Assembly: GCF_050633145.1 (NCBI RefSeq)
Contig: NZ_JBOEFY010000026.1
Coordinates: 62,001 to 126,000, forward strand
Direction of reading: 5' to 3'
Length of the DNA stretch: 64,000 nucleotides
Source: Kordia sp050633145
GTDB lineage: Bacteria > Bacteroidota > Bacteroidia > Flavobacteriales > Flavobacteriaceae
Shown here: piece after piece, positions 1 to 8,515 of the stretch
Layout: the number at the start of each line of letters is the position of its first letter
Position numbering within the stretch: the first letter of the stretch is position 1
Program-made: the position numbers and the translations under genes
The notes under the pieces: generated by a model
Told to the model about the DNA's origin: nothing
What the model saw: the letters and a program-made list of their open reading frames with translations, nothing else
Database searches by the model: none

Positions 1-58
1 CTAATTTAGAAATTTGTGCTTTCTTTAATGTCAACTTCTTGAATGTTTGTTTTTTCAT
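1..58 (-). CDS. Class I lanthipeptide-like precursor, 5' end only (runs off window)
   Basis: Only the first 19 codons are present, starting at an ATG at 58 and read toward position 1. They encode a lysine-rich leader beginning MKKQTFKKLTLKKAQISKL. This matches the leader pattern of the other precursors in this window (MKK..., then LxLKKSxVAxL). Bacteroidota class I lanthipeptide-like precursors carry such leaders ahead of a Gly-Gly cleavage site and a Cys-rich core. The core is outside the window, so peptide type and cysteine content cannot be judged. Assignment rests on the leader alone. Confidence 0.6.
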   Translation of the reverse strand, partial: MKKQTFKKLTLKKAQISKL

Positions 59-79
59 GATTATAAATTTTTGAGTTAA

Positions 80-169
80 TTAATGGCAATTAATAAACTT
101 ATAGAAAACAACAGTTGCAATTATGACAAATACACCTTCAAAACTACCATTATTTTGTAATATTTTCAT
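80..169 (-). CDS. Possible 29-aa hydrophobic peptide upstream of the RiPP precursor
   Basis: An ATG-started frame of 29 codons ends 21 bases before the precursor ATG at 58, on the same strand. It has a short charged start (MKILQNNG) followed by a hydrophobic stretch (VFVIIATVVFYKF) that could span a membrane. There is no recognisable family and no clear ribosome binding site, which is normal in this phylum. It may be a real small membrane peptide co-transcribed with the precursor or a chance frame in AT-rich DNA. Confidence 0.25.
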   Translation of the reverse strand: MKILQNNGSFEGVFVIIATVVFYKFINCH

Positions 170-203
170 AAAGTATATTCCTTATTGATGCTTTACAAAA
201 ATA

Positions 204-250
204 AAAAGTGCCACATTACGTAAAGACTAAAAACGCACTGTAACACTTTT
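204..250 (-). terminator. Terminator-like inverted repeat upstream of the truncated RiPP gene
   Basis: AAAAGTG (204-210) is complementary to CACTTTT (244-250) around a 33-base loop. Read on the minus strand the second arm continues into a T-rich run, as in an intrinsic terminator or attenuator. It lies between the structured element at 309-363 and the RiPP start at 58, so it could terminate or attenuate a minus-strand leader transcript. The long loop makes it a weak call. Confidence 0.3.
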
Positions 251-308
251 CGTTAGGTCGCCAAACTACTAACTATTTTAAACAATTCGTTTAATGAATT
301 GTATTGGA

Positions 309-363
309 CTGATGGAGACCTCTCGCCGCGTATACGGTTGCCCTGAGAAGTCTCATGTATCAG
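309..363. other. GC-rich nested stem element in a 560-base intergenic region
   Basis: Nested arms are visible: CTGAT (309-313) with ATCAG (359-363), GAGAC (315-319) with GTCTC (350-354), TCTC (321-324) with GAGA (345-348), and CCG with CGG around CGTATA. The segment is clearly richer in G and C than its surroundings. On the minus strand a TATATTTA box lies just upstream (near 380-387). This suggests a structured leader RNA or small RNA preceding the RiPP gene. It does not match any riboswitch consensus I can recall. The rest of 59-618 holds only the features listed separately. Confidence 0.35.
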
Positions 364-552
364 CATTTCAATAAATAAATATAACTCTTGAATCTTCTGT
401 ATGTACAGAATCATCATATTTAGGTTTTTGTTTATAATTATGAAGATTTACGAGTAGTACCATTCCTAATTAAGAATAGTTTTACCTCATAAAATATGCT
501 CCTAGTTTTAGTTTTATTAATTCGAAGGTACTTTCTTTTAAATTGTTGTATA

Positions 553-589
553 AAAAAAATGTATAAACCGACACGATTTATACATTTTT
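553..589 (-). terminator. Intrinsic terminator of icmF
   Basis: AAAAATGTATAAA (555-567) pairs with TTTATACATTTTT (577-589) around a 9-base loop. On the minus strand the 3' arm runs directly into a T tract. It lies about 30 bases past the icmF stop codon. Confidence 0.75.
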
Positions 590-618
590 GGTATGATATA
601 TTTTCTACTTAGTTAAAA

Positions 619-3600
619 CTACATATTTCTTCGGTATTGTCCACCAACTTCAAATAATGAAGCAGTAATCTGCCCTAATGAACATACTTTACACACTTCC
701 ATCAACGCTTCAAATATGTTTTCGTTGTTTACTGCTTTTAGCTGTAAATCATGAAGTAACTCTTCCGAATTGTGTGCTTTATGTAGATTTTCTAGTATCG
801 TGATTTGATATTGTTTTTCTTCTTCCGTAGCACGAATAACTTCTTTTGGCACCACCGTTGGCGAGCCTTTACTACTTAAGAATGTGTTCACTCCAATAAT
901 TGGGAATTGTCCGTTATGTTTTAAGGTTTCGTAGTATAAACTTTCTTCTTGAATTTTTGAACGTTGATACATCGTTTCCATCGCTCCTAATACACCTCCA
1001 CGTTCTGTGATTCTGTCAAATTCTGTCAAGACAGCTTCTTCTACCAAGTCTGTCAATTCTTCAATAATAAACGAACCTTGAATTGGATTTTCGTTTTTAG
1101 CCAATCCTAATTCTTTATTGATGATTAACTGAATTGCCATCGCTCTACGAACCGACTCTTCTGTTGGCGTTGTAATAGCTTCGTCATACGCATTTGTGTG
1201 CAACGAGTTACAGTTATCGTAAATAGCATATAATGCTTGTAATGTGGTACGAATGTCATTGAAATCAATTTCCTGTGCGTGTAAACTACGTCCAGAAGTC
1301 TGAATGTGATATTTAAGCATTTGCGCTCTTGCATTTGCTCCGTATTTATGTTTTAAAGCTTTTGACCAAATTTTACGTGCTACACGACCAATTACTGAAT
1401 ATTCAGGATCGATTCCGTTAGAGAAGAAGAACGATAAGTTTGGACCAAATTTATTGATGTCCATTCCTCTACTCAAATAGTATTCTACATACGTGAATCC
1501 GTTTGATAATGTCAATGCTAACTGCGTAATTGGGTTTGCACCTGCTTCCGCGATATGATATCCAGAAATAGAAACCGAATAAAAGTTACGCACATTGTTT
1601 TCGATGAAATATTCTTGTACGTCTCCCATCAATCGCAACGCAAATTCTGTAGAGAAGATACAGGTGTTTTGTGCTTGATCTTCTTTTAAGATATCTGCTT
1701 GAACCGTTCCACGAACTTGCGCAATGGTTTTTACTTTGATATCTGCATATACATCTGCTGGCAATACTTGATCTCCAGTAACTCCCAAAAGCATTAAACC
1801 TAAACCATCGTTTCCTTCTGGTAAATCGCCATTGTATTGTGGACGTTCTTTTCCTTTGTAGATTGCTGCAATTTTTGCTTCTACTTGTTTTTCTAATCCG
1901 TTCTCTTTGATGTATTTTTCACATTGCTGATCGATAGCTGCATTCATAAAGAAACCTAACAACATTGGTGCAGGACCATTGATGGTCATACTCACCGATG
2001 TCATTTTATCTGCTAAATCAAATCCTGAGTATAGCTTTTTTGCATCATCTAAACAGCAGATAGAAACTCCTGCATTTCCAATTTTACCATAAATATCTGG
2101 TCGTAAATCTGGATCGTTTCCGTATAAAGTTACACTATCAAACGCCGTTGACAAACGTTTTGCAGGCATTCCCTCACTTACATAATGGAAACGTTTGTTG
2201 GTACGTTCTGGACCACCTTCTCCTGCAAACATACGCGCTGGATCTTCTCCTGTACGTTTAAAAGGATATAATCCTGACGTGTATGGAAATTCTCCTGGTA
2301 CGTTTTCTTGCAAACACCATTTTAAAATGTCTCCCCAAGCTTGATACTTTGGCAAAGCAACTTTTGGTATTTGTACGTGTGATAAGGATTCGGTATGTGT
2401 ATTAATTTTGATCTCTTTGTCACGAACTTTAAACGTGTAGATCGGATTTTTGTATTTGTTTACTTTTTCATTCCAACCGTTGATAATTTCCCAGTTGTAC
2501 GGATCAAGGTTAAGCTTGACACGATCGAATTCTTTAAGTAATAATTTTACTAGATCAATATCTGCTTCGTTGTCTAATCGGTCTAAAATGATTGTTTCAT
2601 CCAAACCTGTTTTCGACATAAACGACATCTCGACTGCGCTCGATGTGACATTCGTTATCGATCCGATTGTTTTATAGATTCCATATAAACGCTGCGCAAC
2701 TTCAACTTGTGCGTCTGCTTTTTTGTCGTAGGCTCTATTGTTTTCTGCAATTTCAGATAAATACCGTGTTCTTGATGGTGGAATGACGAAAATTTTCTCG
2801 CTCATTTCACTAGAAATCTTTGAGGTAGATTTTAAATCTGCTTTTGTTTTTTCTACCAATTTATCCATCACAGCTTTGTACAAGGTATTCATTCCTGGAT
2901 CGTTAAACTGTGAAGCAATAGTTCCGTATACAGGTAAATCATCTTGGTGAACGTCCCAAAGATTGTTGTTACGCATGTATTGTTTTTTTACATCGCGCAA
3001 CGCATCAAGTGAACCTCTTTTGTCAAATTTGTTGATGGCAACTAAATCAGCAAAATCAAGCATGTCAATTTTTTCCAATTGCGTAGCTGCACCAAATTCT
3101 GGTGTCATCACATATAAAGCCACGTCACTGTGTTCCATGATTTCTGTATCCGATTGTCCAATTCCAGACGTTTCAAGAATGATGATATCGTATTCTGCTG
3201 CTTTTAATACTTGAACCGCTTCGTTTACATATTTAGACAATGCTAAATTCGATTGACGAGTTGCCAAACTACGCATATACACTCTTGGAGAGTTGATCGC
3301 GTTCATACGAATACGATCTCCAAGTAAAGCTCCGCCTGTTTTACGTTTTGATGGATCAACCGAGATTAATCCTATTGTTTTTTCTGGAAAGTCAATTAAA
3401 AAACGACGTACTAATTCGTCTACTAAACTTGATTTTCCTGCACCACCAGTTCCTGTAATTCCTAAAACTGGTGTCTGTGATGTTTTATTTTTTTCGTGAA
3501 TGATATCTAAAGCGTCTTTTGCAACGTCAGGAAAGTTTTCTGCCGAAGAAATAACTCTAGCAATCGCTTTTGGATTTTTTTCGTGTAGAATGTTTACTTC

Positions 3601-4059
3601 TCCATTTAGTGAATCTCCAATAGCATAATCAGATTTTTGAACCAAATCGTTAATCATTCCTTGCAGTCCCATTTCACGTCCATCATCTGGCGAATAGATA
3701 CGTGTAATTCCATACTCCATTAAATCTTTGATTTCTTCTGGAAGAATTACTCCGCCACCGCCACCAAATATTTTGATGTGTCCTGCGCCTCTTTCTTGTA
3801 ACAAATCGTACATATATTTAAAGTACTCATTGTGTCCGCCTTGGTACGAAGTCATTGCAATTGCGTTTGCATCTTCTTGGATTGCTGTATTTACAACTTC
3901 TTCCACACTTCTATCGTGCCCTAAATGAATTACCTCAACTCCAGTTGATTGAATAATTCTTCGCATGATATTAATGGCAGCATCGTGTCCATCAAAGAGT
4001 GATGCAGCAGTTACGATTCGTACTTTATAAGTCGGTTTGTAGGGTTGCGCTTGTTCCAT
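619..4059 (-). CDS. icmF: Fused isobutyryl-CoA mutase (IcmF), B12-dependent
   Basis: This 1146-aa protein interconverts branched and linear acyl-CoAs using adenosylcobalamin, with a built-in G-protein chaperone. Domain order is the IcmF order. First comes the B12-binding domain, with the cobalt-ligand His at about residue 25 in FDGHDAA. Next is a MeaB-type GTPase with P-loop GITGTGGAGKSS near residue 200. Last is the mutase barrel, with the GEDPARMFAGEGGPERTNKR block. Two specificity positions favour isobutyryl-CoA over methylmalonyl-CoA. One is Phe near 600 in LYPFKR. The other is Gln near 797 in AQNTCIF, where methylmalonyl-CoA mutases have Arg. I start at the ATG at 4059, because the open frame upstream offers only a TTG at 4092. 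A genomic repeat-like sequence lies inside the linker (see 2623-2650). Confidence 0.92.
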   Translation of the reverse strand: MEQAQPYKPTYKVRIVTAASLFDGHDAAINIMRRIIQSTGVEVIHLGHDRSVEEVVNTAIQEDANAIAMTSYQGGHNEYFKYMYDLLQERGAGHIKIFGGGGGVILPEEIKDLMEYGITRIYSPDDGREMGLQGMINDLVQKSDYAIGDSLNGEVNILHEKNPKAIARVISSAENFPDVAKDALDIIHEKNKTSQTPVLGITGTGGAGKSSLVDELVRRFLIDFPEKTIGLISVDPSKRKTGGALLGDRIRMNAINSPRVYMRSLATRQSNLALSKYVNEAVQVLKAAEYDIIILETSGIGQSDTEIMEHSDVALYVMTPEFGAATQLEKIDMLDFADLVAINKFDKRGSLDALRDVKKQYMRNNNLWDVHQDDLPVYGTIASQFNDPGMNTLYKAVMDKLVEKTKADLKSTSKISSEMSEKIFVIPPSRTRYLSEIAENNRAYDKKADAQVEVAQRLYGIYKTIGSITNVTSSAVEMSFMSKTGLDETIILDRLDNEADIDLVKLLLKEFDRVKLNLDPYNWEIINGWNEKVNKYKNPIYTFKVRDKEIKINTHTESLSHVQIPKVALPKYQAWGDILKWCLQENVPGEFPYTSGLYPFKRTGEDPARMFAGEGGPERTNKRFHYVSEGMPAKRLSTAFDSVTLYGNDPDLRPDIYGKIGNAGVSICCLDDAKKLYSGFDLADKMTSVSMTINGPAPMLLGFFMNAAIDQQCEKYIKENGLEKQVEAKIAAIYKGKERPQYNGDLPEGNDGLGLMLLGVTGDQVLPADVYADIKVKTIAQVRGTVQADILKEDQAQNTCIFSTEFALRLMGDVQEYFIENNVRNFYSVSISGYHIAEAGANPITQLALTLSNGFTYVEYYLSRGMDINKFGPNLSFFFSNGIDPEYSVIGRVARKIWSKALKHKYGANARAQMLKYHIQTSGRSLHAQEIDFNDIRTTLQALYAIYDNCNSLHTNAYDEAITTPTEESVRRAMAIQLIINKELGLAKNENPIQGSFIIEELTDLVEEAVLTEFDRITERGGVLGAMETMYQRSKIQEESLYYETLKHNGQFPIIGVNTFLSSKGSPTVVPKEVIRATEEEKQYQITILENLHKAHNSEELLHDLQLKAVNNENIFEALMEVCKVCSLGQITASLFEVGGQYRRNM
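2623..2650. repeat. Flavobacterial short repeat embedded in icmF
   Basis: The segment contains TCTCGACTGCGCTCGATGTG, an imperfect palindrome. I recognise this as a dispersed short repeat common between genes in Flavobacteriaceae. Here it lies in frame inside icmF and encodes roughly residues 470-480, around SSAVEMSF in the linker between the GTPase and mutase domains. Related degenerate copies lie at 44356-44380, 44448-44472 and 44518-44543. Confidence 0.5.
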
Positions 4060-4280
4060 ATCTGTAATGAAGTATCTATTTTGAGGGTGCAATTTACGGA
4101 ATATTCAAAAAAATCGAACATTTTTTAAGAAATATATAAGAAATCGAGTTTTTGAAATTTTACGGCAAGAATCACTTATTTTTTCTATGAATCGAAAATC
4201 AAGGTTTTGCAAACTGTAGTTGAGAATGTTTGACCTATGTACTACAGAATTGGAACGGGGTAACATGAATGAAAAATGCT

Positions 4281-5165
4281 TTATTTGTTTAGATGACTTA
4301 TCAGTTCTTGCAATGTGTTTTTTGCTTCTTTCATAACAGGCAATAACGGCCAAATATGTGGCATGTTCTCGCCTTTTATAATGGTTAGTGGCACTTCTGA
4401 TTGCTTCATTTTATCAATGGTGATTAATTGATCTGGATACATAATGTCATGATCGGCAACACATAAGATTGTTTTTGGAAACCCTGTAAAACTTCCATGT
4501 AACGGTGAAATTATTGGGTTGTTTAAACCTTTTTCACCTACACACATTTTTTTGGCACTTAAAACACCAACTTTTGACAGTATAGGATCAATTTCATCTA
4601 ATGTTTCAATTTCTGGATTTTGCATGGTTGCATCCATGACTGGGCAAATGAGTATGAGTTTTTGCGGAAGTGCTATTTTTTGTGTGAGTAATCTTTGTGT
4701 GAGTGCTGTGATTAACGTTCCGCCAACAGAATCACCTAAAAGTGTTATTTGACTTGGTTTGTAAGCTTGCATTGCTTGATGATATACAGCATCAATATTT
4801 TTTGAAATTTCTTTTATTTTATATTCGGGAGCTTTGGGATAATCACACATCCAAACAACACAATTTCCATTTCTAGCAATTGTTTTTATAGTGTCCCAAT
4901 GATGTTTTACAGGTCCTGAGATAAAAGCGCCTCCGTGTATGAATAACACTAATTTATTGGTTGCATTGTTGGTTTTCACCTCGGTAATTATTGTATTTTC
5001 TATTTGAAACTTTTTGGAATATTTTTTAAAAAATCTGCTTTTTGGAAAGTGAATGTCTTCGTTTCTTATTTTTTTGAAATCTATTGGATCTTGACTGAAT
5101 GTTTTTTTGATTCCTTTTAATTTTATAACAATCTTGGTCAGGTAATATGAAAGACTTTGTTTCAT
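4281..5165 (-). CDS. Alpha/beta hydrolase, HSL/esterase family
   Basis: A 294-aa protein of the hormone-sensitive-lipase-like esterase family. The oxyanion-hole motif is FIHGGAF near residue 78. The nucleophile elbow is GDSVGG near residue 144. Candidate acid and base are the Asp in ADHDIMYPDQ and the His in MPHIWP. It probably hydrolyses short acyl esters; the substrate is unknown. The start at 5165 has no signal peptide, so it should be cytosolic. It lies 56 bases downstream of the PqqB-like gene on the same strand, so the two may be co-transcribed. Confidence 0.85.
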   Translation of the reverse strand: MKQSLSYYLTKIVIKLKGIKKTFSQDPIDFKKIRNEDIHFPKSRFFKKYSKKFQIENTIITEVKTNNATNKLVLFIHGGAFISGPVKHHWDTIKTIARNGNCVVWMCDYPKAPEYKIKEISKNIDAVYHQAMQAYKPSQITLLGDSVGGTLITALTQRLLTQKIALPQKLILICPVMDATMQNPEIETLDEIDPILSKVGVLSAKKMCVGEKGLNNPIISPLHGSFTGFPKTILCVADHDIMYPDQLITIDKMKQSEVPLTIIKGENMPHIWPLLPVMKEAKNTLQELISHLNK

Positions 5166-5221
5166 TTGTATAAATTTTCAATAAAATATTATTTTTCTCT
5201 GCAATGAAGATTTCAAATTTT

Positions 5222-6163
5222 TCACAATCCAACACGCATTCCTTCTTCTGCAAATTGGAAACCTTGCTTTTCTAAATCGCTTTTAAGTTTATTGCTGTTT
5301 TGCAATGCAGGATTTGAATGATTGAAGTGAATAAATATGACTTTGTTTTTTGTTGCTTTGTCTTCGTTTTCAAAGAGTTTTACGGTTTCTACAATAAACG
5401 GATGCGGTACTTCGCTCATTGGTCTTGGAATTTCGCCTTCTTTGAAGAATGTTGCATCTAAAAAAGCATAGTCTACTTTTTTAACTTCTTCTACAATATT
5501 TTTTCCCCAAAGATGCCATTTGTTAATGTCTGGAATAAATAATGCTGATTTCTGTTTTCCTTCAATTTTATAACCGACCGTTTCTGAGAATTCATCACGA
5601 TGTGGTACTAGAAAAGGCGTTATTTTAAGTCCGTTTGTCAAATCTACAGCAGTGTTATGCACCAATTTTTTAAGATCAATATTTTTTAAAGCAACTAACT
5701 GACTCCAAGGTCCGTTTGTTTCTAAGTAGCTTTTCATTTTTGGCATTGTGTAGACAGGAACTTTTGTTGCGCCCATAGCTTCACGTCCAAAAAACATGAG
5801 TCCGGTGTAATGACCAATATGTGCATGCGTTAGAAAAACACCGTCAATTACATTTGTGGTTTCAAGATGATTGGAAAGGTTTTGGATTTGTTGTGTGATA
5901 TCGGGTGTAGCATCAAACAACCATTTTTTATTTGCTTTGAGATCAATTAAACCCAAACAAGAAATCAATTTCTTTGCTACTTTTCCTTCATGATACGGTT
6001 GGCAACACGATTTGTTACAGTTGATTTGTGGATAACCAGCATCCTGTGCAGTTCCTAATACTGTTAAGTATTGATGAGAAAGCTTATCGGTTGGAGACGT
6101 TTTCTTTTCTTGTTGACAATTCATAAAGAAAAACGGAATAAGAAGTAACCAAGCTTTTTTCAT
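5222..6163 (-). CDS. PqqB-like metallo-beta-lactamase-fold lipoprotein
   Basis: A 313-aa MBL-fold hydrolase resembling PqqB. Visible features are the GTAQDAGYPQINC opening motif, the metal-binding motif THAHIGHYTGL, a later PHRDEF histidine, and FIHFNHSNP near the end. The start at 6163 gives a signal peptide with a lipobox (FFFMNC), so the protein should be a lipoprotein; the longer frame to 6232 would bury it. No other PQQ genes are in the window, so it is more likely one of the stand-alone PqqB-like hydrolases common in Bacteroidota than a PQQ-pathway enzyme. The substrate is unknown. Confidence 0.83.
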   Translation of the reverse strand: MKKAWLLLIPFFFMNCQQEKKTSPTDKLSHQYLTVLGTAQDAGYPQINCNKSCCQPYHEGKVAKKLISCLGLIDLKANKKWLFDATPDITQQIQNLSNHLETTNVIDGVFLTHAHIGHYTGLMFFGREAMGATKVPVYTMPKMKSYLETNGPWSQLVALKNIDLKKLVHNTAVDLTNGLKITPFLVPHRDEFSETVGYKIEGKQKSALFIPDINKWHLWGKNIVEEVKKVDYAFLDATFFKEGEIPRPMSEVPHPFIVETVKLFENEDKATKNKVIFIHFNHSNPALQNSNKLKSDLEKQGFQFAEEGMRVGL

Positions 6164-6320
6164 CGGTATATTTTTTGGTAAGATATTATTTTTTTGACGA
6201 AAGTCATGACGATTATATTTCATGTTACACAAATAAAGAATCTTAATGATAATTCATGTACTTTTGTGGTACGTATTTTGTAAACGATTAAATTATATAA
6301 AACCTAAATATATTAAATAG

Positions 6321-7025
6321 ATGAAGAAAATACTTATTGCCTTTGTTGGTTTACTTATGTTCAATTCTTGTTCAGAATTGCAAGGAATAGTGAATCAATT
6401 GCCTCAAGGCGGAACATTAGGAAATGCTGATATTGCAGCAGGATTGCGTCAAGCCTTGGATTTTGGAATTGACAAGCAAGTACAAAAATTAACTTTGAAA
6501 GATGGTTTTTACGGAAATAGTCTTGTGAAAATTTTAATGCCGGAAGAACTGAGAAAAGTTGATAAAACCTTGCGTGATATCGGTTTGGGAAGTTTAGCTG
6601 ATGACGGAATTAAAATGTTGAATAGAGCAGCAGAAGATGCTGTAAAAGAAGCAACTCCAATTTTTGTGAATGCTGTAAAAGATATTACGTTTGCAGATGC
6701 TAAGAATATTTTATTAGGGAATAATGACGCTGCGACTCAGTATTTACAAGGAAAAACAACAACTGCATTATACAATAAGTTTCAACCAGTAATTCAGAAT
6801 TCGTTTGCAAAAGTTGGTGCCGATAAAATTTGGGCAACTTTGATTAACAATTATAATAAGATTCCATTAGTGAGTAAGGTAAATCCAGATTTAACGGATT
6901 ATGTAACTACAGAAGCATTAAAAGGAGTGTATACTATGATTGCTGTAGAAGAGCAAAAGATTCGCACGAAAGTAGGATCGAGAACAACTGATTTGTTGAG
7001 GAAAGTTTTTGCATTGCAAGATTAG
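6321..7025 (+). CDS. DUF4197 domain-containing lipoprotein
   Basis: A 234-aa protein with a lipoprotein signal (LLMFNSC, lipid Cys near residue 17). The body matches the DUF4197 family as I know it: GLRQALDFGIDKQVQKL, then a helical region with RAAEDAVKEATPIF and a C-terminal IRTKVGSRTTDLLRKVF. The function of the family is unknown. It is transcribed divergently from the PqqB-like gene and ends in a good terminator, so it is probably a single-gene unit. Confidence 0.82.
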   Translation: MKKILIAFVGLLMFNSCSELQGIVNQLPQGGTLGNADIAAGLRQALDFGIDKQVQKLTLKDGFYGNSLVKILMPEELRKVDKTLRDIGLGSLADDGIKMLNRAAEDAVKEATPIFVNAVKDITFADAKNILLGNNDAATQYLQGKTTTALYNKFQPVIQNSFAKVGADKIWATLINNYNKIPLVSKVNPDLTDYVTTEALKGVYTMIAVEEQKIRTKVGSRTTDLLRKVFALQD

Positions 7026-7053
7026 GTTCTTGGTTGCTAGTTAAAATATACAA

Positions 7054-7097
7054 AACACCATTGTGAGATTTTTGATTCTTGTAATGGTGTTTTTTTG
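7054..7097 (+). terminator. Intrinsic terminator after the DUF4197 gene
   Basis: AACACCATT (7054-7062) pairs perfectly with AATGGTGTT (7083-7091), followed by a run of T. It lies about 30 bases beyond the stop codon. Confidence 0.8.
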
Positions 7098-7162
7098 TTT
7101 GTGGAAAACCGTAAAACTAAATTGTTTCTTTCTACTAATTTTATGAATTGTTTTAATTCAAC

Positions 7163-7648
7163 ATGAAACACCTATTCACCATCATTTTTCTACTTGCACT
7201 TTCTTTGCAAGTTCATGCTCAAGATGTCTATAAAACACCTTCGGGAGTACGATATCATTTGAGTTCGTGCAAAATGGTGGAAAATGTTTCTAGTAAGTTA
7301 TCTGGTGTAGCAGAAATTGATACATATCGATTGACTCCTTGCAAGATTTGCAAACCACCATCGAAAAACAAATTAAAAAAGGGAAATGCGTTCAGTGATA
7401 AATCGGTTGGGAAATCAAAAAGTGTACAATGTAAAGGAATTACACAGAAAGGAAAACGTTGCAAACATCAAACACATTTGGCTAACGGCTATTGTTTTCA
7501 ACATACAAAACAGAATAGCAGTCCGATTCCGCCCAAGCGAGATTCTACAAAAACTTCAACTACTTCGCAATGTCGTGGAAAAACAAAATCAGGGAAACGC
7601 TGTAAGCGAAAAGTGAAAAACGGTAACTATTGCTATCAACACAATTGA
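7163..7648 (+). CDS. Secreted small protein with two Cys/His zinc-ribbon-like repeats
   Basis: A 161-aa protein with an N-terminal signal peptide ending near LQVHAQ. Residues 20-65 (YKTPSGVRYHLSSC ... PCKICKPP) resemble a small metal-binding module. Two copies of a C-x-G-x-T-x(2)-G-x-R-C ... Y-C-x-Q-H motif follow (QCKGITQKGKRC ... YCFQH, and QCRGKTKSGKRC ... YCYQH). This repeat resembles the DUF5763 type of Cys/His mini-domain. The spacing suggests each repeat binds one zinc. The function is unknown. The protein is very basic between the repeats. Confidence 0.7.
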   Translation: MKHLFTIIFLLALSLQVHAQDVYKTPSGVRYHLSSCKMVENVSSKLSGVAEIDTYRLTPCKICKPPSKNKLKKGNAFSDKSVGKSKSVQCKGITQKGKRCKHQTHLANGYCFQHTKQNSSPIPPKRDSTKTSTTSQCRGKTKSGKRCKRKVKNGNYCYQHN

Positions 7649-7791
7649 TTTTCAAACAATTAACTAACTTATTAATAAAAGAACCCAAAGAGCGCTTTTA
7701 AAGCCTTTGAATTCTGTAGAAATAAGCATTGTAGAAGCTAGTAAAATTCACTAAAAATTCGTATCTTAATAACTCAACAAAACAAATTTTT

Positions 7792-8001
7792 ATGGATAGA
7801 GTCAAAATATATACAAGTAATATTCAAATTGAAATTATGGATGCTAAAAACATCTTACATGAAGCAGGCATCAACTTCTTCGAAATCAACAAAATGGATT
7901 CTTCTTATGCAGGAATGCTCGGTGGAAGTATTGAATTATATGTCGATAAAAAAGATGTAGAAAAAGCACTTCCTCTACTCGCTGATTTAAAACAAGCTTG
8001 A
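7792..8001 (+). CDS. DUF2007 small protein
   Basis: A 69-aa protein that matches the DUF2007 (putative signal-transducing) family: KIYTSNIQIEIMDAKNILHE, then SIELYVDKKDVEKALPLL. Proteins of this family have a single ferredoxin-like fold; the role is unknown. It overlaps the next gene by one base (TGATG), so the two are very probably co-transcribed and translationally coupled. Confidence 0.8.
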   Translation: MDRVKIYTSNIQIEIMDAKNILHEAGINFFEINKMDSSYAGMLGGSIELYVDKKDVEKALPLLADLKQA

Positions 8002-8408
8002 TGAAATTGCGCATAAGTCGCTGGGTTTTCCTTGCTGTTATTGTTTCTTCTTTTTTTATAATAATGTATGGTAGGCATGTTGGCGGTCCTTTGGTTTTAT
8101 TTGAATTTTTTATGATTGCAGATATTTTCAGCATTTTGCAACGTAACGACTTCGTATTGTTTTTACCTTTTTTAGCAGTTATTGCTGGACAACTATTATT
8201 TTTATTCTTAGGATTGCGCACCTTAACAGGTTATAAAATATGGCTGTTATTAATTTCACCATTTCTTGTTACTGTTCCACTAATTTATATGTTATCATTT
8301 TTGACAACATTTCAAAAAGAAACTACTATTTCTGCCATTCCATTTTTGGTTATGGTAGTGGTTTTTTATGTGGATTGCTACATCAAGTTAAAGAAGAATA
8401 AGTCATAA
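8001..8408 (+). CDS. Small multi-pass membrane protein
   Basis: A 135-aa protein with about four hydrophobic segments (VFLAVIVSSFFIIMYG; FVLFLPFLAVIAGQLLFLFLG; IWLLLISPFLVTVPLIYML; AIPFLVMVVVFYV) and a lysine-rich C-terminus. I chose the ATG at 8001, which overlaps the stop of the DUF2007 gene; the frame also opens at a TTG one codon earlier. I do not recognise the family. Coupling to DUF2007 suggests a shared function. Confidence 0.65.
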   Translation: MKLRISRWVFLAVIVSSFFIIMYGRHVGGPLVLFEFFMIADIFSILQRNDFVLFLPFLAVIAGQLLFLFLGLRTLTGYKIWLLLISPFLVTVPLIYMLSFLTTFQKETTISAIPFLVMVVVFYVDCYIKLKKNKS

Positions 8409-8515
8409 TAAAGCTTACTGCATATACAATTCGTAGACAAAACGCATTATTTTATAAATTTTATGGGCATTTGACTAACTTACAAGTAATAGGTTAAGTA
8501 CAATACTATTTATTT

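Noticed and set aside
309..363. tRNA or FMN/TPP/SAM riboswitch
   Set aside because: No cloverleaf or CCA end, and the conserved cores of these riboswitch classes are absent, although some short words look similar.
4060..4280. Cobalamin riboswitch ahead of icmF
   Set aside because: I looked for a B12-box-like conserved core and found only AT-rich sequence.
4105..4353. 82-codon minus-strand frame between icmF and the esterase
   Set aside because: Composition is AT-driven, it overlaps the end of the esterase gene, and the sequence resembles no protein.
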